NCBI GenBank assembly: GCA_023135155.1
Contig: JAGLTR010000015.1
Coordinates: 1-41,514 of the forward strand
Origin: Gammaproteobacteria bacterium
GTDB taxonomy: Bacteria; Pseudomonadota; Gammaproteobacteria; UBA9339
DNA: 41,514 bases
Direction: 5' to 3'
In this document: piece by piece, positions 26,307 to 34,361 of the stretch
How positions within the stretch are numbered: the first letter of the stretch is position 1
How the letters are laid out: the number at the start of each line of letters is the position of its first letter
Notes under the pieces: generated by a model
Database searches by the model: none
The model's input: only the letters and a program-made list of their open reading frames with translations
What the model was told of the DNA's origin: nothing
Made by a program: the position numbers and the translations under genes

Positions 26307-27605
26307 ATGGATATGCTAGGCAACGTTGTCATCTTTCTTGTAACCATCATCCTCTTGGTCTTGATTCATGAGGCTGGGCACTTTTGTGTTGCGCGTATAT
26401 TGGGAGTTACTGTAGAGCGCTTCTCTATTGGCTTTGGGCGGGCGCTGTGTAAGTTCAAGAGTCGTAAAAGTGGCGTTGAATATGTATTGGCACCGATTCT
26501 ACTCGGTGGCTATGTGAAGTTGAATGATGATTCTTATAATGCCAAACCAGCTTGGCGTCGATTGTTAATCATGTTGGCAGGCGTGGCTGCGAATTTATTA
26601 TTAGCGATATTGGTTTTCTGGTTGCTGTTCTCGATTGGAATCAAGGGACCGAAGCCAGTAATAGGTGAGGTAGTTCCGCATTCAATTGCCGCAGAAGCTG
26701 GTTTGTACTCAGGTATGCTGCTTAGAACGATTGATAACAAGCCTGTTGCAAGTTGGCAGGAGGCAGCAATCGCTATTGTGAAACGCTTGGGCGATAAAAA
26801 TACGATGACTATCAATGGTCATGTATTGGCATTGCAAAATTGGTCTGTTAGTAAGTTAGATCCAGACCCTATTGCAGGTTTGGGGTTCAAGCCGTATACG
26901 CCTTTTATTAGACCAATAGTTAATGAGGTCAAAAAAAATAGTCCTGCTTCTCGAATTGGTTTGCGACGTGGTGATCGCGTTATCAGTGTTGATAAAACAC
27001 CAATTAAAAGGTGGCAGCAATTTCTTCGATATATTGCGCAACATCCACAGACGCAAGTGGATATTGTTGTTACGCGTGGTCATCATACTATTAAATTATC
27101 AGGAAAAACTGGTAGTCGTTTTCAAGCTGGTTGGAAAAGTAAAGGTTATTTGGGCGTTAGTTCGTTGCCGGTCAAATGGCCGAGTAATATGTTACAGGAA
27201 CGGAATTACGGTATTTTTGGTGGACTTATTCAATCATTGCGTCAAACATGGATGCTGTTTAGTTTTAATTTTATTGTATTGGCGAAGCTAGCCATGGGCA
27301 AAATATCGCTAAAAGTTCTTGGCGGACCAATTACAATATTTGCTGCAACTGAACAGGCTTTTCAGCATGGTATTATTGCATATATTTCATTTCTGGCCAT
27401 GTTAAGCATTATGTTGGCATTTATTAATATTCTGCCTATTCCAGTTTTAGATGGTGGTAATGCAGTGATGCTGGTTATTGAAATGATATTTAAAAAGCCT
27501 ATACCGGAGAATGTGCAATTAATTGCGGTGCGTATAGGTTTATTTATTTTGGCGGCAATTATGTTTGTCGCTATTGGTAATGATGTTTTACGAATATTGT
27601 CATAA
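26307..27605 (+). CDS. rseP: RseP, site-2 intramembrane metalloprotease
   Basis: RseP cuts membrane-bound anti-sigma factors and remnant signal peptides in the envelope stress response. The zinc motif H21-EAGH25 lies in the first membrane helix, and the third ligand is in NILPIPVLDGG near the C terminus. Two PDZ-like regions (about 110-190 and 200-280) lie in the periplasmic part. The frame extends upstream to a TTG at 26271, but that overlaps the promoter. The ATG at 26307 gives 432 residues, and the ATG at 26313 would also fit. An FKBP gene follows after 18 bp. Confidence 0.94.
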   Translation: MDMLGNVVIFLVTIILLVLIHEAGHFCVARILGVTVERFSIGFGRALCKFKSRKSGVEYVLAPILLGGYVKLNDDSYNAKPAWRRLLIMLAGVAANLLLAILVFWLLFSIGIKGPKPVIGEVVPHSIAAEAGLYSGMLLRTIDNKPVASWQEAAIAIVKRLGDKNTMTINGHVLALQNWSVSKLDPDPIAGLGFKPYTPFIRPIVNEVKKNSPASRIGLRRGDRVISVDKTPIKRWQQFLRYIAQHPQTQVDIVVTRGHHTIKLSGKTGSRFQAGWKSKGYLGVSSLPVKWPSNMLQERNYGIFGGLIQSLRQTWMLFSFNFIVLAKLAMGKISLKVLGGPITIFAATEQAFQHGIIAYISFLAMLSIMLAFINILPIPVLDGGNAVMLVIEMIFKKPIPENVQLIAVRIGLFILAAIMFVAIGNDVLRILS

Positions 27606-27623
27606 TAATGTGGAGGAAGGATT

Positions 27624-28157
27624 GTGAAAAAATATATATTAGTAGTTGTACTGGTTGTGGTTGTAGTGGTTGTTTTGTATGCATTGACGGTAAAACGCCA
27701 TAATGTCACATTGCAACAAAAACAGGTTGATCAATCGCAAACGATGAGTGCTGCGGCACAAAAGAATACGGAGTTGGCGACGGAATTTTTTGCAGCGAAT
27801 CGTCAGAATACTGGTGTTGTAACTTTACCTAATGGTTTGCAATATAAGGTTATGCAAAAAGGTAGCGGTACACAGCCTAAACTGCACGATACAGTAGTTG
27901 TGGATTATGAAGGGCGTCTGTTAAATGGCGAGATCTTTGATAGCTCATATGCGAGAAAACAATCAGTGTCATTTCAGCTATCAACCGTTATTCAAGGTTG
28001 GCAGCAAGGGCTACAGTTAATGCGTACCGGTGGAACGTGGATGTTTTATATTCCAGCGAAACTAGCTTATGGGGCGCAAGGTTACCCGCCTGTTATCGGA
28101 CCGAATGAAGCGTTGATATTTAAAGTGCATCTGCTTAAGATAAAAAAGGCAGTGTAG
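27624..28157 (+). CDS. Membrane-anchored FKBP-type peptidyl-prolyl isomerase
   Basis: The N terminus is a signal-anchor of almost pure valine and leucine (about residues 4-20). A short helical linker and an FKBP domain (about 72-175) follow. FKBP landmarks are VVVDYEGRLLNGEIFDSSYAR, VIQGWQQGLQLMRTGGTWMFYIPAKLAYG and a final IFKVHLLKI. It resembles the C-terminal half of Mip/FkpA proteins but lacks their long dimerisation helix, so I give no symbol. A GTG start is preceded by GGAGG 7 nt upstream. The position after rseP suggests a periplasmic folding role in the same operon. Confidence 0.9.
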   Translation: MKKYILVVVLVVVVVVVLYALTVKRHNVTLQQKQVDQSQTMSAAAQKNTELATEFFAANRQNTGVVTLPNGLQYKVMQKGSGTQPKLHDTVVVDYEGRLLNGEIFDSSYARKQSVSFQLSTVIQGWQQGLQLMRTGGTWMFYIPAKLAYGAQGYPPVIGPNEALIFKVHLLKIKKAV

Positions 28158-28162
28158 CAGGA

Positions 28163-28579
28163 ATGGATTTTGTAGTTAAAATAAGAAGGTCCTTATTATT
28201 TGCGTTTTTTTTAGGTATTGTGCACTTGTGTGCGATTACGGCGGTAATATTGTTGTCGGTTCCAGTCTACATAAAGTTACTATGTATGATTTTGTTGTTT
28301 ATCAGCTTTCTTTATTATTTTAATAAATATGTAATTCTAAATAGTGCGAGGACTATTGTTAAAATAGAGCATATTGGTGAGAGTTGGAGTTTGGTAAACA
28401 GTGAAGGTAATATTATGTCCGCTGAATTGGTGGCCACATATATTTCTCGTAGGTTAATTGTCTTGCGATTTAAAGTGTCAGGAAGACTTTTTAAAATATC
28501 AGTGCCAATATTCATTGATGCTGTAACCGCAGAGAGTTGGCGGCAATTGCGACAGCGCTTGTTAACTAAAAAGGTTTAG
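28163..28579 (+). CDS. YgfX/CptA-like (DUF1434) inner membrane protein
   Basis: The 138-residue protein has two close hydrophobic helices (about residues 10-32 and 35-54), then a soluble beta-rich tail. The tail includes GESWSLVNSEGNIMSAEL, RRLIVLRFKVSG and SVPIFIDAVTAESWRQLRQRLL. This layout, and the ending in which Asp is followed by an amphipathic R-x-L-R helix, resembles YgfX/CptA, an inner-membrane protein reported to affect FtsZ and MreB in E. coli. The resemblance is moderate, and the usual partner SdhE is not adjacent. It lies 5 bp after the FKBP gene and 2 bp before acyP, so all are probably co-transcribed. Confidence 0.55.
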   Translation: MDFVVKIRRSLLFAFFLGIVHLCAITAVILLSVPVYIKLLCMILLFISFLYYFNKYVILNSARTIVKIEHIGESWSLVNSEGNIMSAELVATYISRRLIVLRFKVSGRLFKISVPIFIDAVTAESWRQLRQRLLTKKV

Positions 28580-28581
28580 GT

Positions 28582-28854
28582 GTGAAACGTATATGTAAAC
28601 ATTTCATTGTGTGCGGGCAAGTGCAGGGGGTTTGTTTTCGTAACGCGACACAAGCAAAAGCGCGTGAGTTAAATTTAACAGGATGGGTGCGTAATACTGA
28701 AACTGGAGAGGTTGAGGTTATTGCTTGTGGCGCTCTGGATAACGTGGAAAAACTAGCAGAGTGGTTGCATCAAGGCCCGGCGTTTGCGCAGGTTGTTAAA
28801 GTGACTATGAATGAAATTCCTTTTCAGGAGTTTAAACATTTCGAAGTTATATAG
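28582..28854 (+). CDS. acyP: Acylphosphatase
   Basis: This small enzyme hydrolyses acyl phosphates such as carbamoyl or acetyl phosphate. The family signature is clear: CGQVQGVCFRNAT holds the phosphate-binding loop and the catalytic Arg, and LTGWVRNTETGEVEVIACG holds the catalytic Asn. The 90-residue length is normal. The GTG start has AAAGG upstream. It is the last gene of the rseP group. Confidence 0.95.
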   Translation: MKRICKHFIVCGQVQGVCFRNATQAKARELNLTGWVRNTETGEVEVIACGALDNVEKLAEWLHQGPAFAQVVKVTMNEIPFQEFKHFEVI

Positions 28855-28862
28855 CAGTATGT

Positions 28863-28947
28863 GGGGTTGTCTCATGAGCAGTGTTCTCAACCTAAAAACA
28901 AATGGTTAAGTCCCGCGGTTTGACCAAGTTTTTAATGGGATAGCCCT
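28863..28947. repeat. Decayed relative of the 7816-7915 element
   Basis: The right end, TAATGGGATAGCCCT (28933-28947), differs by one base from the right end of the element at 7816-7915. The left end, GGGTTGTCTCAT (28864-28875), is a degraded version of the other terminal repeat. The interior has CCCGCGGTTTGACCA like the internal palindrome there. No target duplication can be seen. The piece lies between acyP and the lepA promoter. Confidence 0.6.
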
Positions 28948-28967
28948 GTTGCAACACGCTTCTCTTG

Positions 28968-28996
28968 TTGTCAAGACTTGGCCTCACGCTTATACT
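28968..28996 (+). promoter_or_regulatory. sigma70 promoter of lepA, predicted leaderless
   Basis: TTGTCA (28968-28973), a 17-bp spacer and TATACT (28991-28996) make a good promoter. The -10 ends 7 nt before the lepA ATG, so transcription would start at or next to the A of the ATG. There is no Shine-Dalgarno. Confidence 0.7.
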
Positions 28997-29003
28997 ACCG
29001 CGC

Positions 29004-30794
29004 ATGTTAGAGCGGATACGAAATTTTTCCATAATTGCCCATATAGATCATGGTAAATCGACACTGTCTGATCGGTTGATTCAGATATGTGGTGGGTTAA
29101 CTGAACGTGAGATGGGTACCCAAGTATTAGATAGTATGGATATCGAGCGTGAACGTGGGATTACCATCAAAGCACAGAGTGTAACGCTGAAATACATGGC
29201 TAAAGATGGCTATGAGTACCAGCTGAACTTTATCGATACGCCTGGACATGTGGATTTCTCCTATGAAGTATCGCGTTCATTGGCGGCCTGTGAAGGCGCA
29301 TTACTATTGGTTGATGCAGCTCAAGGGGTTGAAGCGCAAACGGTAGCGGTTTGTTATATGGCTATCGAGCAAGGGCTAGAAGTTATTCCGGTATTGAACA
29401 AGATTGATCTGCCTTCCGCTGAGCCTGAGCAAGTAATGCAAGAGATAGAAGATATTATTGGTATAGAGGCAATTGATGCGCTTAAGGTTAGTGCGAAAAG
29501 TGGTTTGGGTGTCGATGCGCTATTAGAGGAGCTCGTTGCGAAAGTGCCGCCACCAGTGGGTGATCTCGACGCACCGTTACAGGCGCTTATTGTTGATTCT
29601 TGGTTCGATAATTATCTGGGTGTTGTTTCTTTGGTGCGCGTAAAAAATGGAGTGCTCAAAAAAGGCGATAAGATTCGTATTATGAGTACCGGTAAAGATC
29701 ATCTGATAGATGAACTGGGTATTTTTACACCGAAGCGCAAAAAACAGATGCAGTTGTCAGCCGGAGAAGTTGGCTATGTTGTGGCAGGTATTAAGGATAT
29801 TTTTGGCGCGCCAGTTGGTGATACGATCACTATGGCAAACGATTTAGCAGCAGAACCATTAGCAGGATTTAAACAGGTAAACCCACAAGTTTATGCTGGT
29901 ATGTATCCTGTAAGCGCGGATGATTTTGAGGCCTTTCGTGATGCTCTTGCAAAACTGCGCTTAAATGATGCTTCTTTAGTTTATGAGCCAGAGAGTTCCG
30001 ATGCTCTAGGTTTTGGTTTTCGTTGTGGGTTTTTAGGAATGTTGCACATGGAAATTGTGCAGGAGCGATTGCATCGCGAATATGATTTAGATTTAATTAC
30101 GACAGCGCCGACAGTAATTTATGAAATTGTAAAACGTAACGGCGATATTATTCATATTGAAAATCCGTCAGCACTACCAGAACCAGGTGATGTTGCAGAG
30201 GTTCGTGAACCTGTTGTTAAGGCTCACATTTTAGTACCGAAAGATTATGTTGGTAATATTATAAAGCTATGTTTAGAACGTCGTGGGACGCAAAAGAACA
30301 TGCAGTATGTTGGTACCCAAGTTGCGTTGACTTACGATCTACCGATGGCAGAAGTGGTATTGAATTTCTTTGATCGTTTAAAGTCTGTTAGTAGTGGTTA
30401 CGCATCTTTAGATTATGGGTTTGATCATTTCGAGGCGTCTGATTTAATTAAATTAGATATCTTAATTAATGGTCATAAGGTTGATGCGTTGGCATTGATT
30501 GTGCATTCTTCTCATTCCTTCTCACGAGGGCGTGCACTTGTGGAAAAAATGAAAGAATTAATTCCACGCCAAATGTTTGATGTTGCAATTCAAGCGGCGA
30601 TCGGTGCAAAAGTTATCGCGCGTTCAACAGTGAAAGCCCTGCGTAAAAATGTTACCGCAAAATGTTATGGTGGTGATGTATCGCGTAAACGTAAACTGCT
30701 CGAAAAGCAGAAAGCCGGTAAAAAGCGTATGAAGAGCATCGGTAAAGTTGATGTTTCACAAGAAGCCTTTTTAGCGGTCTTGAAGGTTGAGTGA
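29004..30794 (+). CDS. lepA: LepA (EF4), ribosome-associated GTPase
   Basis: LepA is a translation GTPase related to EF-G. G motifs are clear: [12 protein letters not shown] (G1), RGITIKAQS (G2), [10 protein letters not shown] (G3), NKIDLPSA (G4) and VSAKSGLG (G5). EF-G-like domains and the LepA-specific C terminus, ending in [17 protein letters not shown], follow. The frame reaches back to a TTG at 28965, but that lies within the promoter. The ATG at 29004 gives 596 residues, as in E. coli (599). It starts the lepA-lepB-rnc-era series. Confidence 0.97.
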   Translation: MLERIRNFSIIAHIDHGKSTLSDRLIQICGGLTEREMGTQVLDSMDIERERGITIKAQSVTLKYMAKDGYEYQLNFIDTPGHVDFSYEVSRSLAACEGALLLVDAAQGVEAQTVAVCYMAIEQGLEVIPVLNKIDLPSAEPEQVMQEIEDIIGIEAIDALKVSAKSGLGVDALLEELVAKVPPPVGDLDAPLQALIVDSWFDNYLGVVSLVRVKNGVLKKGDKIRIMSTGKDHLIDELGIFTPKRKKQMQLSAGEVGYVVAGIKDIFGAPVGDTITMANDLAAEPLAGFKQVNPQVYAGMYPVSADDFEAFRDALAKLRLNDASLVYEPESSDALGFGFRCGFLGMLHMEIVQERLHREYDLDLITTAPTVIYEIVKRNGDIIHIENPSALPEPGDVAEVREPVVKAHILVPKDYVGNIIKLCLERRGTQKNMQYVGTQVALTYDLPMAEVVLNFFDRLKSVSSGYASLDYGFDHFEASDLIKLDILINGHKVDALALIVHSSHSFSRGRALVEKMKELIPRQMFDVAIQAAIGAKVIARSTVKALRKNVTAKCYGGDVSRKRKLLEKQKAGKKRMKSIGKVDVSQEAFLAVLKVE

Positions 30795-30885
30795 TTAGTT
30801 GCTTGATCGCTGCCATCTATCTTCTTCTTGCACATCCATAGGTGAGTTGCGATAATTCGCAAATTGTTGATAACAGGGGTTTTTT

Positions 30886-31671
30886 ATGAATATGAGTTTC
30901 GATTTTCCGTTGATTTTAACGCTTTTGGTTATAGTGACTGGTGTTATCTCTTTGATTGATATAATCTTTTTTGCCAAAAAGCGTAAAGCGGCGGGTAAAA
31001 AGAAGCCCTCTGTACTGATTGAATATTCACGTTCATTTTTCCCAGTATTGTTGGTTGTGTTGCTGATTCGTTCGTTTTTAGTGCAGCCATATCGCGTACC
31101 GACAGGTTCCTTGGAGCCAACGATCATGCCGGGTGACTTTATCGCTGTGAACCAGTTTGCTTATGGTTTGCGCCTGCCTGTTATCAACACCAAAATAGTT
31201 GCGATAGGCGAGCCTAAGCGTGGTGATATAGCCTTATTTAGATGGCCAGATAACCCATCAATTATATTTGTGAAGCGTGTTGTTGGTGTTCCAGGTGACC
31301 ATATTGTTTATCGTAATAAGATTCTGAGGATTAATGGTAAGATTTGTGCGCAGAAGTTATTAGGTACAGCCTTAGATGTTGAGCCTGATATGGTGCCAAT
31401 TCCAGTGCAGCGTAAATTAGAGAATTTAGTTGGTGTGAAACATCAAATATTTATTCGTAAGGTCGGCGGAGAAACTGGTAGTTTTGATATCGTTGTGCCC
31501 AAAGGTTTCTATTTCATGATGGGTGATAATCGCGATGATAGTGATGATAGTCGTGATTGGGGTTTTGTGCCTGAAGCTAATTTTGTTGGTAAAGCGATGT
31601 TCATCTGGTTTAGCTGGAATTCAGAAACTAGTAGTGTGCGTTGGCACCGAATAGGTGATGCTGTTAAATAA
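30886..31671 (+). CDS. lepB: Signal peptidase I
   Basis: LepB removes signal peptides of exported proteins at the periplasmic face of the membrane. There are N-terminal membrane helices (about residues 5-27 and 46-62). The catalytic Ser is S75 in PTGSLEPTIMPGD, and the catalytic Lys is K130 in IIFVKRVVGVPGD. GDNRDDSDDSRDWGFV is the family's box E. The residue after the nucleophile is Leu where Met is usual, a mild variation. Length is 261 residues. AGGGG precedes the ATG, and the stop overlaps the rnc start (TAATG). Confidence 0.95.
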   Translation: MNMSFDFPLILTLLVIVTGVISLIDIIFFAKKRKAAGKKKPSVLIEYSRSFFPVLLVVLLIRSFLVQPYRVPTGSLEPTIMPGDFIAVNQFAYGLRLPVINTKIVAIGEPKRGDIALFRWPDNPSIIFVKRVVGVPGDHIVYRNKILRINGKICAQKLLGTALDVEPDMVPIPVQRKLENLVGVKHQIFIRKVGGETGSFDIVVPKGFYFMMGDNRDDSDDSRDWGFVPEANFVGKAMFIWFSWNSETSSVRWHRIGDAVK

Positions 31672-32351
31672 TGTCAGTAAATCAACTTGAAAAAAAGATC
31701 AGTTATATATTTAAAGATCCACAACTTTTGGATATTGCTTTAAGGCATCGTAGTGTTGGGCATAATAGTAATGAGCGTTTAGAATTTCTTGGTGATGCTA
31801 TTTTGAATTTTGTTATTGCGGCTGAACTATTTAATCGCTATCCCGCTTATCGCGAAGGTGATCTAAGTAGATTGCGTTCGAATTTAGTACGACGCGAAAC
31901 CTTGGCGGAAATAGCGCAAGACTTCGATATTGGTGAGTTTTTGCATTTAGGTGTTGGTGAGCGTAAGAGCGGTGGTTTTAGGCGTTCTTCAATTTTAGCT
32001 GACGCTGTTGAGGCCATTATTGGTGCTATTTTCCAAGATTCAGACGTTGAGACTTGTGGCAAAGTAATAATTAAATGGTATGAAAATAGGTTAAAGAACT
32101 TAACTGTTGATCATATTAAAGATGCTAAAACTGAACTGCAGGAATATATGCAGGCGCAAAAGTTACCGTTGCCTAAATATGAAATAATTGCCACCAGTGG
32201 CAAAAGTCATCATCAAGTATTTAGTGTCCGTTGCTCTGAAGAAGGGCTGGATATTATTACTGAAGCAGACGGACCTAGTCGAAAAAAAGCCGAGCAAGAT
32301 GCAGCAGAAAAATTCTTAGAACAGTTACAAGAACAAAAAAAGAAAAAATAA
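31671..32351 (+). CDS. rnc: Ribonuclease III
   Basis: RNase III cleaves double-stranded RNA in rRNA processing and mRNA decay. The signature NERLEFLGDAILNF carries the catalytic acidic residues, and the second catalytic segment is ILADAVEAIIGAIF. A double-stranded RNA binding domain fills the C-terminal third (about 150-222), ending in a Lys-rich tail. Length is 226 residues, as in E. coli. The A of its ATG is the last base of the lepB stop, and era starts 2 bp after it, so lepB-rnc-era is one unit. Confidence 0.97.
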   Translation: MSVNQLEKKISYIFKDPQLLDIALRHRSVGHNSNERLEFLGDAILNFVIAAELFNRYPAYREGDLSRLRSNLVRRETLAEIAQDFDIGEFLHLGVGERKSGGFRRSSILADAVEAIIGAIFQDSDVETCGKVIIKWYENRLKNLTVDHIKDAKTELQEYMQAQKLPLPKYEIIATSGKSHHQVFSVRCSEEGLDIITEADGPSRKKAEQDAAEKFLEQLQEQKKKK

Positions 32352-32353
32352 TT

Positions 32354-33247
32354 ATGAAAACTCATTGTGGTTACGTGGCTTTAATTGGCCGTCCGAATGT
32401 TGGCAAGTCAACAATTATGAACTGCATCTTAGGGCAGAAGATAAGTATTACCTCAAGAAAGCCGCAAACAACGCGTCATCGCATTCTTGGTATTAAGACT
32501 GAGGACGATAGACAGGCGTTATATGTCGATACTCCAGGGTTGCACCAGAGCCAGAAGCGCGCGCTAAATCGTTATATGTTGCAGGCTACTAAAGGCGCCA
32601 TTGTTGGTGTTGATGTTATTGTTTTTGTTATCGATGCTCTTGGTTGGCGTGATGAAGATGATTTGGTGTTGCAGCAGATAACAAAATCAGAAGTGCCAGT
32701 GATATTAGTAATTAATAAAATTGATCAGATTAAAGATCGAGCAAACTTGTTGCCCTATATTGAAGAGTTGACGAAGAAATATCCGTTTAAAGATATTATT
32801 CCAGTAGCTGCAAAAAACAGTACAAGTATTGATCGTTTGGAGAAGGTGGTTAATGAGTTGTTGCCTGAAGGTCCGTTACAGTATAACGAGGATGAGCTGA
32901 CGGATAAAAGCATGCGTTTTTTAGTGTCAGAAATTGTACGTGAGAAATTGACACGTCTATTGGGTCAGGAGCTCCCGCATGAATTAACTGTAGAGATTGA
33001 AAAGTATGTTGAAGATGATGAGGCAGGGATTGTAAGAATAGCAGCACTGATTTATGTGGCTCGTCCTGGTCAGAAAGCAATCGTTGTAGGCCACAAAGGC
33101 GAGGTGTTAAAACGTGTTGGTATGGAAGCGCGTAAAGACATAGAGAACCTTATCGAAGAAAAAGTATTTTTACAGCTCTGGGTTAAAGTAAAAAAAGATT
33201 GGTTTGATAACGCTCGTTTATTAAACGATTTAGGATACACAGAGTAG
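32354..33247 (+). CDS. era: Era, ribosome-assembly GTPase
   Basis: Era binds the 3' end of 16S rRNA during 30S assembly. The G1 motif GRPNVGKST, DTPGLHQ (G3) and NKIDQIKD (G4) are followed by a KH domain containing the GHKGEVLKRVGMEARKDIE loop (about residues 230-260). Length is 297 residues, normal. The 3' end is followed by hairpins of the GTAGAGACGC family, the first of which has a T run. recO, often next in Gammaproteobacteria, is not present here. Confidence 0.97.
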   Translation: MKTHCGYVALIGRPNVGKSTIMNCILGQKISITSRKPQTTRHRILGIKTEDDRQALYVDTPGLHQSQKRALNRYMLQATKGAIVGVDVIVFVIDALGWRDEDDLVLQQITKSEVPVILVINKIDQIKDRANLLPYIEELTKKYPFKDIIPVAAKNSTSIDRLEKVVNELLPEGPLQYNEDELTDKSMRFLVSEIVREKLTRLLGQELPHELTVEIEKYVEDDEAGIVRIAALIYVARPGQKAIVVGHKGEVLKRVGMEARKDIENLIEEKVFLQLWVKVKKDWFDNARLLNDLGYTE

Positions 33248-33263
33248 TGTATATATAAACCGT

Positions 33264-33290
33264 AGAGACGCATAGCATGCGTCTTTTTTT
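33264..33290 (+). terminator. Rho-independent terminator of era (GTAGAGACGC family)
   Basis: AGACGCAT and ATGCGTCT pair around AGC and are followed by a T run to 33290. Upstream bases CCGTAG match the hairpin after lpxC. Confidence 0.85.
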
Positions 33291-33314
33291 GTAGAGACGC
33301 GATTCATCGCGTCT
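33291..33314. repeat. GTAGAGACGC-family hairpin
   Basis: AGACGCGAT and ATCGCGTCT form a 9-bp stem around TC, with the same GTAG head. It lies directly behind the era terminator and is the second of three tandem hairpins. Confidence 0.75.
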
Positions 33315-33323
33315 AATTTGGAT

Positions 33324-33357
33324 ATAAAAAAAGAGACGCCCAGGTTGGGCGTCTCTA
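33324..33357 (-). terminator. Terminator of the minus-strand P-loop gene (GTAGAGACGC family, inverted)
   Basis: On the minus strand, GTAGAGACGCCCA and TGGGCGTCTC pair around a 3-base loop (AGAGACGCCCA and TGGGCGTCTCT on the plus strand, 33331-33355), followed by seven T. It lies about 20 bp after the stop of the gene ending at 33377. It is the third and inverted member of the hairpin group. Confidence 0.85.
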
Positions 33358-33376
33358 CGATATATTTGTTGTTAAT

Positions 33377-34351
33377 TTAAAGAGCTATTTCGGCTAATGC
33401 ATCTAAGGCTGATTTTAAGCCGCCATGCACAGCGTCAACATCTTCTTGTTTCCATTCGCTTGGATCTTCACGTAAGAAGGTGGTTAGATCGTCGCGGTTA
33501 TCAAACTTCGCTAATGGTAGATGGAATGTCTTGTCATATGCCTCTACAACAACTGTGTTTGGCTTGTCTGATTTCTCGATCAGGTAGTTGATATCGTCGG
33601 TACCATAGTCGTTAATCATAACTACATGCGGTACACCATGATGCAGGATAGATCCTTGTTCATCAGGTTTAGCACGTTCTTCGTTCTTACGACGTGAATC
33701 TTCAGGTGTTACCCATATGTAGAGTACAACCGCGCGGTTAAGTAGTTCCTCTGAAAGATGTGCAAAAGAGTATTGATAGCCGAAACCTTCAGGTAGAGGA
33801 AGAGATGAACCTTGTGGTCCACCACGAGCGAACTCAATAACAATAGTTTTATTTTCTAAAGATTCATGTGAAAGTTTACGTTTTACTTCAACAAAGTCCT
33901 GGCACTCTGCACGCAATTTGTCAGCAATAACTGTAAGCATCTCTGGATCTACAGTTGCTATACGGTTGGGAAGCCCAACTTTTTTTGCAGCAGCTTCTAT
34001 TCTGTCAAATACATATGTGGAAGCATCTGTTGGATTAATTTCTGTTTTGTTGATGACATCATCAAAATCCTCATTAACTAATTCAATCAGTGTTCCCCAT
34101 TCGCGTGGATCAACAAATGGTTCATCAGTGGTTTTGAAAAACATAGTTGGTTTGCCAAGTGCATCTAGCTCTTCGTCAAATCGACGCATTAAATGCACAT
34201 ATGGATAATCATCTAATTGAATAGTGTTGCCCATATGAAAATCTTTAGCGCGTTTTTCTTTCGAGCCATGCTCTAGGTAAGTACGCACTTCTGATTTTCC
34301 AGAAGCTGGTAGGGCAGTTAATAAAATTACGTCAAATACTTTAGCGCTCAT
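33377..34351 (-). CDS. P-loop kinase-like protein of unknown function
   Basis: The 324-residue protein begins with a hydrophobic strand and a Walker A-like loop, A13-LPASGKS20, as in small-molecule kinases; the first Gly is replaced by Ala. Other noteworthy segments are NTIQLDDYPYVHLMRRFDEEL, IVIEFARGGPQGSSLP with a possible Walker B strand, and RRKNEERAKPDEQGSILHHG, which could be a lid. I do not recognise the family and infer only nucleotide-dependent phosphotransfer or hydrolysis. AAGGGGA precedes the ATG. It lies 10 bp after the membrane protein gene at 34362-35489, so the two form an operon. Confidence 0.75.
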   Translation of the reverse strand: MSAKVFDVILLTALPASGKSEVRTYLEHGSKEKRAKDFHMGNTIQLDDYPYVHLMRRFDEELDALGKPTMFFKTTDEPFVDPREWGTLIELVNEDFDDVINKTEINPTDASTYVFDRIEAAAKKVGLPNRIATVDPEMLTVIADKLRAECQDFVEVKRKLSHESLENKTIVIEFARGGPQGSSLPLPEGFGYQYSFAHLSEELLNRAVVLYIWVTPEDSRRKNEERAKPDEQGSILHHGVPHVVMINDYGTDDINYLIEKSDKPNTVVVEAYDKTFHLPLAKFDNRDDLTTFLREDPSEWKQEDVDAVHGGLKSALDALAEIAL

Positions 34352-34361
34352 CGGTTTCCCC

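Noticed and set aside
26923-27291. 122-codon second plus frame within rseP
   Set aside because: It overlaps the PDZ region of rseP out of frame. Its hydrophobic content follows from GTT/TTG-rich codons of the real frame.
27636-27690. Short-repeat phase-variation tract at the start of the FKBP gene (GTT/GTA-rich)
   Set aside because: The valine codons are mixed (GTA, GTT, GTG) and do not form a uniform repeat that would slip; it encodes the membrane anchor.
28965-29003. N-terminal extension of LepA from TTG at 28965
   Set aside because: Those bases form the -35/-10 promoter, and the family begins at the ATG at 29004.
33258-33360. CRISPR-like array of GTAGAGACGC units
   Set aside because: The units are palindromes of unequal orientation with no regular spacers and no cas genes nearby; they are terminator-type hairpins.
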